A stretch of 64,000 bases of DNA from Polaromonas glacialis (GTDB lineage: Bacteria; Pseudomonadota; Gammaproteobacteria; Burkholderiales; Burkholderiaceae_C), in contig NZ_KL448323.1 in NCBI RefSeq assembly GCF_000709345.1, forward strand, positions 3,224,951 to 3,288,950, read 5' to 3'. The notes under the pieces were generated by a model. The model was not told the DNA's origin. It was given only the letters and a program-made list of their open reading frames with translations, and ran no database searches. Shown one piece after another: positions 57,068 through 64,000 of the stretch (its first letter is position 1; the number at the start of each line of letters is the position of its first letter). The position numbers were made by a program, and so were the translations under genes.

Positions 57068-57105
57068 CGCCCCCAGCCCGCCTCGAAACGGCCTGGGGCG
57101 TTTTT
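57068..57105 (+). terminator. Rho-independent terminator after the thiolase gene
   Basis: CGCCCC-C-AG pairs with CTGGGGCG around a G+C-rich loop and is followed by T5. One unpaired C is in the left arm. Confidence 0.75.
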
Positions 57106-57264
57106 ACATTCAGATTCCATTTTTTTCCAGCGCTGCATGCCGCGTCCCGAGTGCGTGCCAACCCTTGATATTTGTTTTACATCAAGATGCAGCAGCAAGG
57201 CCGGACTAGACTAAAAGGCGCATCTGGCCGCAGTCGCCAGAGCACCCCCCAAGGAGACAAAACC

Positions 57265-58191
57265 ATGCTGCCTGCCTACATCACCCACGCCGATTGCGCG
57301 CGCCACGAAATGGGCGCGCACCATCCCGAGTGCCCGGAGCGGCTGGGAGCCATCAACGACATGCTGCTGGTCAAGGGCCTGCTCGACTACATGCATCCGT
57401 ATGACGCGCCGCTGGCCACGCCAGAGCAGCTGGCCCATGCCCATTCCTCGCGCTATGTCAGCGAACTCATGGCCGCATCGCCGGCCGAGGGCTACCACAA
57501 GGTCGATCCCGACACCGACATGAACCCGTTCACCGTCACGGCAGCCCTGCGCGCAGCCGGCTCGGCGGTGCTGGCCACCGACCTGGTGCTGACGGGCGAA
57601 GCGCCCAGCGCCTTTTGCTGCGTGCGCCCGCCCGGCCACCATGCGCAGCGCGACGCCGCCATGGGCTTTTGCTTTTTCAACAACGTGGCCGTCGGCATCC
57701 GCCACGCGCTGACCCGGCACGGCCTGCAGCGCGTCGCGCTGATCGACTTCGACGTACACCACGGCAACGGCAGCGAAGACATCTTTCGCGGCGACGATCG
57801 CGTGCTGATGTGCTCGATCTTCGAGCAGGGCATCTACCCCTTCACCGGCGAAAACGCCACGGGGCCGAACATGGTCAACGTCGGCCTGCCGTCGCGCTCG
57901 GGCAGCGACAAGTTCCGCGAAGCCGTCACCACCCACTGGCTGCCCGCCCTGAATGCCTTCAAGCCCGAGCTGATCTATGTTTCCGCCGGCTTCGACGGCC
58001 ACCGCGAGGACGACATGGGCAACCTGGGACTGGTAGAGGCCGACTACGAATGGGTCACCAAGCAGATCATGAAAGTGGCCGTGCAGCACTGCCAGGGCCG
58101 GGTCATATCCTGCCTGGAAGGCGGCTATGTGCTGAACCCGCTGGCGCGCAGCGTGGCGGCCCATGTCAAGGTGCTGATTGGCGCCGACTGA
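57265..58191 (+). CDS. Histone-deacetylase-family protein (AcuC/acetylpolyamine amidohydrolase-like)
   Basis: A 308-residue Zn-dependent deacetylase fold. Motifs: RPPGHHAQRDAAMGFCFFNN (catalytic His pair), DFDVHHGNGSEDIF (Zn ligands Asp, His), and SAGFDGHREDDMGNL (Asp). It removes acetyl groups from protein lysine or polyamines; which cannot be told from sequence. The start follows AAGGAGAC. It is 109 bases upstream of the Pat-like acetyltransferase on the same strand, so they may form an eraser/writer pair. Confidence 0.92.
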   Translation: MLPAYITHADCARHEMGAHHPECPERLGAINDMLLVKGLLDYMHPYDAPLATPEQLAHAHSSRYVSELMAASPAEGYHKVDPDTDMNPFTVTAALRAAGSAVLATDLVLTGEAPSAFCCVRPPGHHAQRDAAMGFCFFNNVAVGIRHALTRHGLQRVALIDFDVHHGNGSEDIFRGDDRVLMCSIFEQGIYPFTGENATGPNMVNVGLPSRSGSDKFREAVTTHWLPALNAFKPELIYVSAGFDGHREDDMGNLGLVEADYEWVTKQIMKVAVQHCQGRVISCLEGGYVLNPLARSVAAHVKVLIGAD

Positions 58192-58300
58192 TTTCCCGTG
58201 CCGCGACGATGCACGCGCATCGTCGCGGCCAGTGCCGGTGCAGGGCGGGCGGGCCACGGCCCAACGAATCTAAAAATAGCAATGAAATGAAAGCCCTCTT

Positions 58301-60991
58301 ATGGACAAACACTACCTCACCCCGCTTTTCGCCCCGCAGTCCATCGTCGTCTTTGCCGGCCAGGTCGATGACCCGGACAGCCTGACATCGCGCGCCCGGG
58401 TGCTGCACCAGGCCCTGCGCGCCCAGAAATACACCGGCACCCTGCAGTTCCTGGACATCCACACCACCGGCACGCTGGCCGACCTGGCGCAGACCGGCGC
58501 CGACCTGGCGATCATTGCGCTGCCGCCGGCGGAAGTCGCCGCCGCGCTGGAAATTGCCGGGCGCATGACCTGCCGCTCGGCGCTGGTGATCACCAGCGGC
58601 ATCAATGCCGACGGCGCCGCCGAACTCAAGCGGATTGCGCGCCGTGAAGGGGTTTTCCTGATGGGGCCCAACGGCCTGGGCCTGCAGCGCCCGCACCTCA
58701 TGCTCAACGCCAGCGCCGCCGGGCCGATGGCAAGGGCGGGTTCGCTGGCGCTGGTGTCGCAGTCCGGCGCGCTGACGTCGTCCATCCTCGACTGGGCCAG
58801 CAAGAACGGCGTCGGCTTTTCATCGGTGGTGTCGCTGGGGCCCAACACCTCGGTCGATATTGCCCAGGTGCTCGATTTCCTGGCCAACGACCGGCACACC
58901 CAGAGCATCGTCATCTACCTTGAAGGCATCTCCAGCGCGCGCCGCTTCATGAGCGCGCTGCGCTCGGCCGCCAACGCCAAGCCGGTGGTGGTGCTCAAGG
59001 CCGGCCGCCGGCCGGCCGGCAACGAGGCCGCGCAAACCCACAGCGGCGCCATCGTCGGCAGCGACGATGTGTTCGACGCCGCCCTGCGCCGCGCCGGCGC
59101 GGTGCGCGTGCGCTCGTTTGTCGAGCTTTTTTCGGCCGCCAAGTGCCTGGCCTCGCGTTACCGCCCGGTCGGCAACCGGCTGGCCATCGTCACCAACGGC
59201 GGCGGACCCGGCGTGCTGGCGGCCGACTGGGTGAATGAAATCCATCTGGAACTGGGCAAGCTGTCGCCGGAATCGTCCAGCGCCCTGAAGCTGCTCTTGC
59301 CCGAACTGGCGTCGCTGTCCGACCTGATCGACCTGTCCGAGGAAGCCACGCCTGAACACTACAAGGCCGCCATCGAGGCCGCCGGCAAGGACCGGCAGGT
59401 CGACGGCGTGCTGGCGATCTTCTCGCCCAAGGAAGGCATCGATGCCGCCGAAGTGGCGCGCACGCTGGCCGAGGTCAAGCGCAGCATGGGCAAGCCGCTG
59501 CTGTCGTGCTGGATGGGCGATGCGTCGGTGGTGGCGGGGCGCGGGATTCTGAACGATGCGGCGATTCCGACCTTTCGCACGCCGGAAGCGGCGGTCGGCG
59601 CGTTTGGCAACATTGCCTCGTTCTACAAGAACCAGCAGCTGCTGCAGCAAACGCCGCCGCCGCTGTCGACGCTGGCCAAGCCCGACATCGAGGGCGCGCG
59701 CTTGATCATCGAGAACGTGCTGGCCGAGCGCCGCAAGGTGCTGACCGAGATGGAGTCGAAAACGCTGCTGTCGGCGTTCCACATTCCGGTCACGCAGACC
59801 ATCCTGGCGCGCACCGCCAACGAAGCCATGATGATCGCCACGCAGCTCGGCTTTCCGGTGGCGCTGAAGATCGACTCGCCCGACATCAGCCACAAGTCCG
59901 ACGTCGAAGGCGTGGCGCTGAACATCCTGAACGCCACCGGCGTGCGCGACACCTTCACCGAGATGATGCAGACCGTCGCCCGCCTCAAGCCCAATGCGCG
60001 CATCAACGGCGTGACGGTGCAGACCATGGCGCGCGCCAAGCGTGGCCGCGAAGTCTGCGTCGGCCTGGTCACCGACGACCCGTTCGGCCCGGTGATTGCC
60101 TTTGGCGCGGGCGGCACCATGATTGAGCTGATCGACGACCGGGCGATGGAGCTGCCGCCGCTCAACCAGTTCCTGGCGCGCCACCTGATCGGCCGCTCGC
60201 GCGTGGCCGAGACCCTGGGCGCCTGGCGCGGCGCCACGCCGGTGAACATGAAGGCGCTGGAGCAAATTTTGCTGCGCGTCTCGGAAATGGTCTGCGAGCT
60301 GCCGCAGCTGCGCGAGATGGACATCAACCCGATCATCGTGGACGAATCCGGCGCCGTGGCGGTCGATGCGCGCATCGCGATCGACAATGCGCCGCAGGCC
60401 ATCAGCGGCCGCGCCAACACCTACAGCCACCTGTCCATCCTGCCGTACCCGGCGCGCTACGAGCAGGTCTGGCCCTTGCGTGGCGGCGGCGAATACACCG
60501 TGCGCCCGATCCACCCGGACGATGCCCAGATGCTGCAGGAAATGATGTCGCACCTGTCGCAGGAAAGCCGCTATTTCCGCTTCGTCTCTTCCATGGTCGA
60601 GCTGCCGCCGAGCATGCTGGCGCGCTTCACGCTGATCGACTACGACCGCGAAATGGCGCTGGTCGCCGTGTTCAAGGAACGCCGCTCGGGCGCCAGCAGC
60701 GAGGTGCCGGAAACCGAGCGCATCGTCGGCGTGTCACGCTACGTCACGAATCCCGACCAGTCGAGCTGCGAATTCGCGCTGGTGGTCGCCGACGACTTCA
60801 GCGGCAAGGGCCTGGGCTCGCGGCTGATGCTCAGCATCATGGACGTGGCCCGGGAAAAGGGCTTGTCGGAAATAGAGGGCCTGGTGCTGGCGCACAACCC
60901 CGGCATGCTCAAGCTCATGAAAAGCCTGGGCTACACCATCAAGCCGTTTGCCGAAGACCCCGATTTCAAGCTGGTGACGCATACGCTGTAA
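58301..60991 (+). CDS. Acetate-CoA-ligase-like/GNAT fusion (Pat-type lysine acetyltransferase)
   Basis: An 896-residue two-part protein. Residues 1-700 are an NDP-forming acyl-CoA synthetase (CoA-binding LMGPNGLGLQRP; succinyl-CoA-synthetase-like fold with AQTHSGAIVGSD; ATP-grasp ALKIDSPDISHKSD). Residues about 730-896 are a GNAT acetyltransferase with acetyl-CoA loop VADDFSGKGLGSRLM. Pat-type proteins acetylate lysines of acyl-CoA synthetases such as Acs. His247 in THSGA occupies the position of the catalytic His of NDP-forming synthetases, which Pat/PatZ proteins of enteric bacteria are reported to lack. It follows the deacetylase-like gene. Confidence 0.92.
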   Translation: MDKHYLTPLFAPQSIVVFAGQVDDPDSLTSRARVLHQALRAQKYTGTLQFLDIHTTGTLADLAQTGADLAIIALPPAEVAAALEIAGRMTCRSALVITSGINADGAAELKRIARREGVFLMGPNGLGLQRPHLMLNASAAGPMARAGSLALVSQSGALTSSILDWASKNGVGFSSVVSLGPNTSVDIAQVLDFLANDRHTQSIVIYLEGISSARRFMSALRSAANAKPVVVLKAGRRPAGNEAAQTHSGAIVGSDDVFDAALRRAGAVRVRSFVELFSAAKCLASRYRPVGNRLAIVTNGGGPGVLAADWVNEIHLELGKLSPESSSALKLLLPELASLSDLIDLSEEATPEHYKAAIEAAGKDRQVDGVLAIFSPKEGIDAAEVARTLAEVKRSMGKPLLSCWMGDASVVAGRGILNDAAIPTFRTPEAAVGAFGNIASFYKNQQLLQQTPPPLSTLAKPDIEGARLIIENVLAERRKVLTEMESKTLLSAFHIPVTQTILARTANEAMMIATQLGFPVALKIDSPDISHKSDVEGVALNILNATGVRDTFTEMMQTVARLKPNARINGVTVQTMARAKRGREVCVGLVTDDPFGPVIAFGAGGTMIELIDDRAMELPPLNQFLARHLIGRSRVAETLGAWRGATPVNMKALEQILLRVSEMVCELPQLREMDINPIIVDESGAVAVDARIAIDNAPQAISGRANTYSHLSILPYPARYEQVWPLRGGGEYTVRPIHPDDAQMLQEMMSHLSQESRYFRFVSSMVELPPSMLARFTLIDYDREMALVAVFKERRSGASSEVPETERIVGVSRYVTNPDQSSCEFALVVADDFSGKGLGSRLMLSIMDVAREKGLSEIEGLVLAHNPGMLKLMKSLGYTIKPFAEDPDFKLVTHTL

Positions 60992-61017
60992 GTTGGCGAC
61001 AGGCCAGCCAACGGATA

Positions 61018-61087
61018 TTTGCTATGGATAAAATAGCTGCTTGCGCTTATACAGACTGCGCAAAAGACATATTTCTTCATTGAAACC
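61018..61087 (-). repeat. Interspersed repeat copy between convergent genes
   Basis: On the minus strand: GTTTCAATGAAGAAATATG, TCTTTTGCGCAGTC, AAGCAGCTAT-N7-ATAGCAAA. The hairpin arms GCTAT/ATAGC are intact. Confidence 0.8.
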
Positions 61088-61092
61088 TGCAA

Positions 61093-61120
61093 AAACCCTG
61101 CCTGCAGTGCGGCAGGGTTT
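61093..61120. terminator. Bidirectional terminator-like hairpin
   Basis: AAACCCTGCC, 8-base loop, GGCAGGGTTT. The A-run on the left and T-run on the right suit termination of both converging genes. Confidence 0.8.
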
Positions 61121-61137
61121 CCATGGCCCCGCCTGCC

Positions 61138-62433
61138 TCAGAGCAGCTTCATCTTCTTCGCTGCATCGCGCAGCTCGGCGCGAAAGTCCGGGTGCGCAAT
61201 CGCGATCAGCGCCTCGCAGCGCTGGCGCGCGGTCTTGCCGCGCAGCTGGGCCACGCCGTATTCGGTCACCACGTAGTTGATGTCGTTCTTGCTGGTGCTG
61301 ACATGCGTGCCGGGCGAGAGTACCGGCACGATGCGCGAGATGGTGTCGTGCTTGGCGGTCGAGGGCAGCACGATGAAGGCCTTGCCGCCGCTGGAGCGGT
61401 TGGCGGCGCGAACGAAGTCGGTCTGGCCGCCGGTGCCGGAGTAGGGCGCGAAGCCCAGGCTTTCCGAGCCGCACTGGCCCATGAAGTCGATCTGCATCGT
61501 TGCATTGATGGCGTGCAGGTTGTCGTTCTGGCCAGCCAGGAACGGGTCGTTGGTGAAATTGACCGGGTGCATCTCGACCGACGGGTTGCGGTGCAAAAAG
61601 TCGTACAACTTTTTCGAGCCCAGCGCAAAGGTCGCCAGCATCTTGCCGGGCAAATAATTCTTCTTGCGGTTGGTGATGGCGCCGGCCTCGACCAGCGTCA
61701 TGATGCCGTCGCCGATCATCTCGGTGTGCACGCCCAGGTCATGCTTGTGTGTCAGCTGCATCACCACCGCATCGGGAATGCCGCCGTAGCCGATCTGCAG
61801 CGTCGCGCCGTCCGGAATCATGTCGGCGACGTACTTGCCGATGGCTTCCTGCACCGGGCCGATCTTGGGCAGGCCGACTTCTAGCAGCGGGTCCCCGCTT
61901 TCCGTCAGCGCGGTGACCTGCGAAATGTGGATGTGGCAGTTGCCGTTGGCAAACGGCACGTTCGGGTTGACTTCGAGCACCACCGCCCGGGCCTGCGCAA
62001 TGGCCGCCATGGTGTAGTCGGGCGCCAGCGACAGCGAGAAAAATCCGTGCGCGTCCATCGGCGAGGCCATGGACAGCACCACGTCGGCAGGCAGCAGCTT
62101 GCGGCCGAGCAGGTCGGGCAGTTCGGAGAAGTTCGCCGAGATGAAATCGATCCAGCCTTCCTGCCCGCCGGCGCGTGAAATGCCGCTGAAGAAATAGGCC
62201 GCATGCCGCACATGGCCGGTGGTGTCCGGGTCGAAGTAGTCGTATTTGCGCACCGGCAGGATTTGCGAAACCTGCACGTTGCGGAATTCGCGGCGCGCGC
62301 TTGAGAGCGCCGTGAGCAGGGCCGGCGGCTCGCCCACGGCGGTAGGCACCACGATGGTGTCGCCGTTCATGACGACACCGATGGCGTCGGCGGCCGACAT
62401 GCGTTTTTGCTGGTACAGGGTTTGAATGGACAA
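61138..62433 (-). CDS. Acetyl-CoA hydrolase/4-hydroxybutyrate CoA-transferase family enzyme
   Basis: A 431-residue CoA-transferase of the shorter (AbfT/Cat2-like) type. It has TIVVPTAVGEPPALL, IQIGYGGIPDAV-type loop (LQIGYGGIPDAVVMQL) and the catalytic Glu in VHTEMIGDGIMTL, plus VNYVVTEYGVA-type motif NYVVTEYGVAQLRGK. It moves CoA between acyl donors and acetate or hydroxyacids. Start 62433 (MSIQTLYQQKRMSA) has a GAGAGCTG upstream. Confidence 0.9.
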   Translation of the reverse strand: MSIQTLYQQKRMSAADAIGVVMNGDTIVVPTAVGEPPALLTALSSARREFRNVQVSQILPVRKYDYFDPDTTGHVRHAAYFFSGISRAGGQEGWIDFISANFSELPDLLGRKLLPADVVLSMASPMDAHGFFSLSLAPDYTMAAIAQARAVVLEVNPNVPFANGNCHIHISQVTALTESGDPLLEVGLPKIGPVQEAIGKYVADMIPDGATLQIGYGGIPDAVVMQLTHKHDLGVHTEMIGDGIMTLVEAGAITNRKKNYLPGKMLATFALGSKKLYDFLHRNPSVEMHPVNFTNDPFLAGQNDNLHAINATMQIDFMGQCGSESLGFAPYSGTGGQTDFVRAANRSSGGKAFIVLPSTAKHDTISRIVPVLSPGTHVSTSKNDINYVVTEYGVAQLRGKTARQRCEALIAIAHPDFRAELRDAAKKMKLL

Positions 62434-62531
62434 GGGCAGCTCTCTGGGTTAAATGGCTTGGGGCCATGGCACCGCGTGCCATCGGGAAGCCCGGGGGTCA
62501 ATGGACAGCCTGGCCCTGGCCGGAACCCGGA

Positions 62532-62852
62532 TCAGCCGCCGCCGCGCTGCATGTAAAGGTCAAAGCGCTTCATGAAAGTGTAGCGCTGGCGCTCGTCGAG
62601 TCCGGTAAAAGAAAACCCTGCCAGCAGGCGCGGAATCCGGACGCTTCCCAGCATCCGGGGCGGGGCGGATTGCCAGGCAATCCGCAGGCTGCCCGGACCG
62701 ATGCGGACCTCCACCCTGGCGCCGTCGCGCTGCCAGGCGTGGTCGCCCAGCGCGGCGGACAGCCAGCCCAGCCACTCGGCTTCGGTGCAACCCATGTCGC
62801 GCTCGAAATTCTCAAGGTAATGCGACTGCACAGCGCTTTCAGCCGCCGGCAA
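62532..62852 (-). CDS. Conserved small protein downstream of MoaD-like gene
   Basis: A 106-residue soluble protein (CTEAEWLGWLSAALGDHAW; GSVRIPRLLAGFSFTGLDERQRYTFMKRFDLY). I do not know its function. It overlaps the MoaD-like gene by 14 bases, showing operon membership. The pattern of basic residues and a F-x-F at the end suggests a small accessory protein of the oxidoreductase. Confidence 0.75.
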   Translation of the reverse strand: MPAAESAVQSHYLENFERDMGCTEAEWLGWLSAALGDHAWQRDGARVEVRIGPGSLRIAWQSAPPRMLGSVRIPRLLAGFSFTGLDERQRYTFMKRFDLYMQRGGG

Positions 62853-63093
62853 TCGGCGGCCAGATGGCCAGCACGTCGCCCTCGGCCAGCGTGGTGTTCA
62901 AGCGCAGCTCCGGCGCGATGTAGCGGCCGTTGACGAGCACCAGATGCACGAGCCTGGGCGGCAGGCCGAAGGGCTCGATGATCTGGCTGATGGTGGCCTC
63001 GGGCGCCACGTCCAACTCGACGATATTGCTGCGTCGCGAACCCACCGGCAGGTAGTCGGTCAGCGTGGCGAACAGCTTGAAGGTGATGTTCAT
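62839..63093 (-). CDS. MoaD/ThiS-family ubiquitin-like protein
   Basis: An 84-residue beta-grasp protein ending in the GG tail (AIWPPIAGG), as in MoaD, which is activated by MoeB and carries sulfur as a thiocarboxylate for molybdopterin/tungstopterin synthesis. Start overlaps the oxidoreductase stop by four bases (ATGA). Its pairing with a FAD enzyme suggests a dedicated role in a Mo/W-cofactor enzyme operon. Confidence 0.88.
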   Translation of the reverse strand: MNITFKLFATLTDYLPVGSRRSNIVELDVAPEATISQIIEPFGLPPRLVHLVLVNGRYIAPELRLNTTLAEGDVLAIWPPIAGG

Positions 63094-64000
63094 CGGCGGC
63101 GCGCGTCGCCCGCGCCGTTCCACTCGCCCTGCGCCTGGGCGCTGGCCAGGTAGGCCTGCATCAGCAGGGTCGGGTCGCTTTTGAGCTTGTCTTTCCACGG
63201 GCCGAGATGCACCGCGCCTTCGACCAGGCCGCGCATCACGCCCACGTGTTCGGTCCAGCCGACGCTGTTGCAGCCCACCAGCACGTCGTCCTTGAACTGC
63301 AGGCTCAGGTGCCGGCCCTGGCCGCCGCCGGCCTGGGTGTCGGTCAACTCGACCTGCTCGCTGCCCGGCACGCCCTGCCAGTTGCCAAAGCTGGTCGAGA
63401 TCAGCCCCAGCGTGTCGAGCACGTTGATCTGTGTCACGCCGCGCAATTCGGTTTTTTGCCCGACCATGTTGAGCGCGGCCACCCGGGCCTGCTCGGCCGC
63501 GTTGGGCTGGATGGCGCTGACAATCGTCGTGCCGCTGACCTTGTCGAAAGCCTCGGCGCAGTCGCCGGCGGCATACACGCCGTGTACGCTGGTCTGCAAA
63601 TGCTCGTCGGTCAGCACGCCCTGCAGGCAGGTGATGCCGGAGTTTTCCAGAAAGCCGATGTTGGGCCTGACGCCGGTGGCGCTGATGACCAGGTCGGCGG
63701 CCACGCTCTGCCCGTTGGACAGGCGCACCGACAAAGGCGCGCCGGGCAAGATGGCCTCGACCCGCGTGCCGGTGAACACCTGAACGCCCTGGCTTTCGCA
63801 CCAGCCCTTGATCATGCCGCCGGCCACGGGGCCCATCATGCGCGGCACCATGCGGTCGCCCATCTCGACCACGCTAAGCTGCACGCCGCGCTGCATCAAG
63901 GCCTCCATGATGATGCAGCCGATGAAACCGGCGCCCATCTGCAGCACGCGCGCGCCGGGCCGGGCCAGCGCCATGATGTTTCGCGCGTCTTCCAGCGTCC
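63090..64000 (-). CDS. FAD/NAD(P)-dependent oxidoreductase, 5' end beyond the window
   Basis: The visible 303 codons are the C-terminal part of a pyridine-nucleotide-disulfide-type flavoprotein. It has an NAD-binding GAGFIGCIIMEAL, LVISATGVRPNIG and the FAD motif GVYAAGDCAEAFD. The C-terminal ~130 residues (TELRGVTQINVLDTLG ... CNSVGWTEHVGVMRGLVEG) are a reductase-specific domain. The first residues continue off the window. I suspect an AorC-like subunit of a tungsten aldehyde oxidoreductase operon because of the following MoaD gene; this needs the sequence beyond 64000. Confidence 0.85.
   Translation of the reverse strand, partial: TLEDARNIMALARPGARVLQMGAGFIGCIIMEALMQRGVQLSVVEMGDRMVPRMMGPVAGGMIKGWCESQGVQVFTGTRVEAILPGAPLSVRLSNGQSVAADLVISATGVRPNIGFLENSGITCLQGVLTDEHLQTSVHGVYAAGDCAEAFDKVSGTTIVSAIQPNAAEQARVAALNMVGQKTELRGVTQINVLDTLGLISTSFGNWQGVPGSEQVELTDTQAGGGQGRHLSLQFKDDVLVGCNSVGWTEHVGVMRGLVEGAVHLGPWKDKLKSDPTLLMQAYLASAQAQGEWNGAGDARRR

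Noticed and set aside
58820..60553. 577-codon frame antisense to the Pat-like gene
   Set aside because: Shadow frame with biased Arg/His/Gln composition and no domain.

Overview
The window is a G+C-rich bacterial chromosome segment of the kind found in Comamonadaceae (Betaproteobacteria). A Polaromonas-like organism is my best guess. This rests on the gene set (suf operon, BktB-type thiolase, CoA-transferases, acetoacetyl-CoA synthetase), protein sequence style, and a ~60-70 bp interspersed repeat whose recognisable core is TTTGCGCA ... GCAGCTAT ... ATAGCA. No database was searched. The mnmG-rsmG-parA-parB cluster with three parS sites suggests an origin-proximal location. I saw no rRNA, tRNA, CRISPR array or prophage.

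Layout. 0-13 kb: flavin reductase, two EamA transporters, a soluble hybrid kinase, a phosphatase, a decayed nnrD, DUF305 and CYTH/CHAD proteins, acetoacetyl-CoA synthetase carrying a repeat copy inside its reading frame, then a scar joining a GMC-oxidoreductase 3' fragment to a nonsense-mutated IclR regulator. 13-24 kb is the accessory, rearranged part: a Cys-rich copper-storage-like protein, two small envelope/stress genes, an intact IS1595-family element with an 8-bp target duplication, a MNT-type nucleotidyltransferase fused to a relic of an ABC-ATPase 3' end, a long inverted repeat, and a three-gene ABC exporter whose ATPase is separated from adaptor and permease by a PAP2 gene, a DUF1016 nuclease with a remnant of its upstream partner, and a toxin-antitoxin pair.

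24-30.7 kb: methyltransferase, heme-oxygenase-like diiron protein, NCS2 permease, AsmA-like protein and thioesterase. 30.8-37.8 kb: a minus-strand sufA-B-C-D-S-U-nfu operon, mostly with 1-4 bp overlaps, behind a promoter with an IscR-type-1-like site. It ends in a lipA-like gene that has lost its radical-SAM core. 38-48 kb: a CoA-transferase, cobalamin adenosyltransferase, D-lactate dehydrogenase-like flavoenzyme, CHASE3 hybrid kinase, L,D-transpeptidase, stress-type proteins and a hydrolase.

48.4-54.9 kb: the chromosome maintenance block vapB-vapC-mnmG-rsmG-lysE-parA-hydrolase-parB, all on the minus strand. 55-64 kb: FMN reductase, thiolase, histone-deacetylase-family protein next to a Pat-like acyl-CoA synthetase/GNAT fusion (a possible acetylation eraser/writer pair), a second CoA-transferase, and the end of an oxidoreductase-MoaD-small protein operon cut by the window edge. 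Acetyl-CoA/acyl-CoA chemistry recurs: acetoacetyl-CoA synthetase, thiolase, two CoA-transferases and the Pat-like protein.
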